Below are positions 4,632 to 5,459 of a DNA stretch of 5,459 nucleotides, one piece after another. This DNA comes from Reyranella sp. Its GTDB lineage: Bacteria; Pseudomonadota; Alphaproteobacteria; Reyranellales; Reyranellaceae. Each line of letters starts with the position of its first letter. The stretch's first letter is position 1. The stretch covers positions 1-5,459 of the forward strand of contig SCVT01000712.1 in the NCBI GenBank assembly GCA_004296815.1, in the 5' to 3' direction. The translations under genes were made by a program, and so were the position numbers. A model generated the notes under the pieces. The model had not been told where the DNA came from, ran no database searches, and saw nothing but the letters and a program-made list of their open reading frames with translations.

Positions 4632-5459
4632 CTACATCAGCATGAACATGGCGATGGCGGCCGCGCCCATCACCGCGAAGGTGAGCCAGCCCAGCCAGCG
4701 CTGCCAGGAGGTGGCCGTGAACGCCCCCATGATGTCGCGCCGCGACGCCACGATCATCATGGCGGCGATGATCGGCACCACGATCACGCCGTTCAGCACC
4801 GCCGACCAGATCAGCGCCTTCATGGGATCGATCGGCAAGTGGTCGACCACCAGCCCGATCAGGATCGCCGCCCCGATCACCGAATAGAACGGCACGGCGT
4901 CGCGCGGCCGGCACTCCAGCCCGGTCTTCCAGCCCCGCACCTCGCCCAGCGCATAGGCCACCGACCCGGCCAGCACGGGCACCGCCAGCAGGCCGGTGCC
5001 GATGATGCCCAGGCTGAACAGCAGGAACGCCGCCTCGCCCGCGATCGGCTTCAGCGCCTCGGCCGCCTGCTCCGTGCTCTGGATGTCGGTCTTGCCCGCG
5101 ACGTGCAGCGTGGCGGCCGTCGTCAGCATGATGAAGAAGGCCACGAGGTTCGACACACCCATGCCGATTCCTGTCTCCCAGTTGATGCGCTTCAGCTCGC
5201 CCGCCGCCTGCTCCGGCGCCTTCTTCAGCGGCGCGGCGTCAGGGTCACACTCCTCCTCCTCGACCTCCTGCGAACTCTGCCAGAAGAAGAGATAGGGGCT
5301 GATCGTGGTGCCCAGCACCGCCACGACCAGCATCAGGGTCTCTCCGTCGAGCGCGAAGCGCGGCACGACCGCGCCCGCCGCCACCGCCTTCCAGTCGAGA
5401 TCGGCGGTGAAGACCACGCCGACATAGGCGAACAGCGAGAAGGTCAGCCACTTCAGGAA
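4632..5459 (-). CDS. NRAMP-family divalent metal transporter, C-terminal part (5' end outside window)
   Basis: The reverse strand is open from the right edge to TAG at 4634-4632, giving 275 residues. It is an inner-membrane protein; family members carry Mn2+, Fe2+ or related ions with protons. The visible part fits helices 5-11: the end of helix 5 (residues 1-17), helix 6 (41-62), helix 7 (about 100-123), helix 8 (about 142-170), helix 9 (about 187-206), helix 10 (about 210-238) and helix 11 (about 252-275). Helix 6 carries GTTIS54-P-Y56 (5292-5300), where classical NRAMPs have Met-Pro-His; the Met supplies a metal ligand, so selectivity is probably altered. A very acidic segment with Q64-E-V-E-E-E-E70 follows. 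The helix 1 Asp-Pro-Gly-Asn motif is outside the window. The true start lies further right; the GTG at 5417 is internal to helix 5 and not a start. Family placement is secure, ion specificity is not. Confidence 0.85.
   Translation of the reverse strand, partial: FLKWLTFSLFAYVGVVFTADLDWKAVAAGAVVPRFALDGETLMLVVAVLGTTISPYLFFWQSSQEVEEEECDPDAAPLKKAPEQAAGELKRINWETGIGMGVSNLVAFFIMLTTAATLHVAGKTDIQSTEQAAEALKPIAGEAAFLLFSLGIIGTGLLAVPVLAGSVAYALGEVRGWKTGLECRPRDAVPFYSVIGAAILIGLVVDHLPIDPMKALIWSAVLNGVIVVPIIAAMMIVASRRDIMGAFTATSWQRWLGWLTFAVMGAAAIAMFMLM

Noticed and set aside
3563..4645. 360-codon plus-strand frame inside the serine hydrolase
   Set aside because: It is Arg/Pro/His rich, as expected for a frame-shifted reading of GC-rich codons, with no start signal of its own.
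5245..5451. Short minus-strand open frame at the right edge
   Set aside because: It is a frame-shifted shadow of the NRAMP gene, whose true frame is open to the window end and shows membrane helices.

Overview
This window reads as an ordinary high-GC chromosomal stretch from an alphaproteobacterium. The Rhizobiales/Rhodospirillales side is most likely, judged only from GC-rich third codon positions and the look of the proteins; the genus cannot be fixed from the sequence. It is gene-dense, with seven protein-coding genes, two of them cut by the window ends. I see no RNA gene, insertion sequence, CRISPR array, integrase or large repeat.

Layout, left to right. (1) Positions 1-669, minus strand: the N-terminal 223 residues of a cytochrome P450 that strongly resembles the haem domain of the CYP102 (P450 BM3) fatty-acid hydroxylase family. 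(2) Positions 670-763: a divergent intergenic region with an imperfect inverted repeat and mirrored Shine-Dalgarno sequences. (3) Positions 764-1654, plus strand: a 3-hydroxyisobutyrate-dehydrogenase-family (beta-hydroxyacid) dehydrogenase with a TTG start. It overlaps by 4 bases (GTGA) with (4) 1651-2214, plus strand: an exported histidine-phosphatase-family protein. (5) Positions 2183-2791 and 2788-3441, minus strand: a two-gene operon in which a glutathione S-transferase precedes a small alpha/beta hydrolase, joined by an ATGA overlap. The hydrolase 3' end overlaps the phosphatase 3' end by 32 bases in convergent orientation. (6) Positions 3498-4628, plus strand: an exported serine hydrolase of the beta-lactamase/NylB fold, divergent from the GST over only 56 bases. 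(7) Positions 4632-5459, minus strand: the C-terminal part of an NRAMP-family metal transporter with an unusual substrate-site motif, 3 bases from the serine hydrolase stop.

No single pathway links all seven genes. The P450, the beta-hydroxyacid dehydrogenase, the GST and the two hydrolases would suit lipid, branched-chain or xenobiotic catabolism, but that is inference from gene content. I do not find a clearly novel multi-gene system. The observations most worth a second look are the P450 without the BM3 carboxylate-anchoring residues, the NRAMP protein with Ser-Pro-Tyr in place of Met-Pro-His, and the palindromic P450/dehydrogenase control region.
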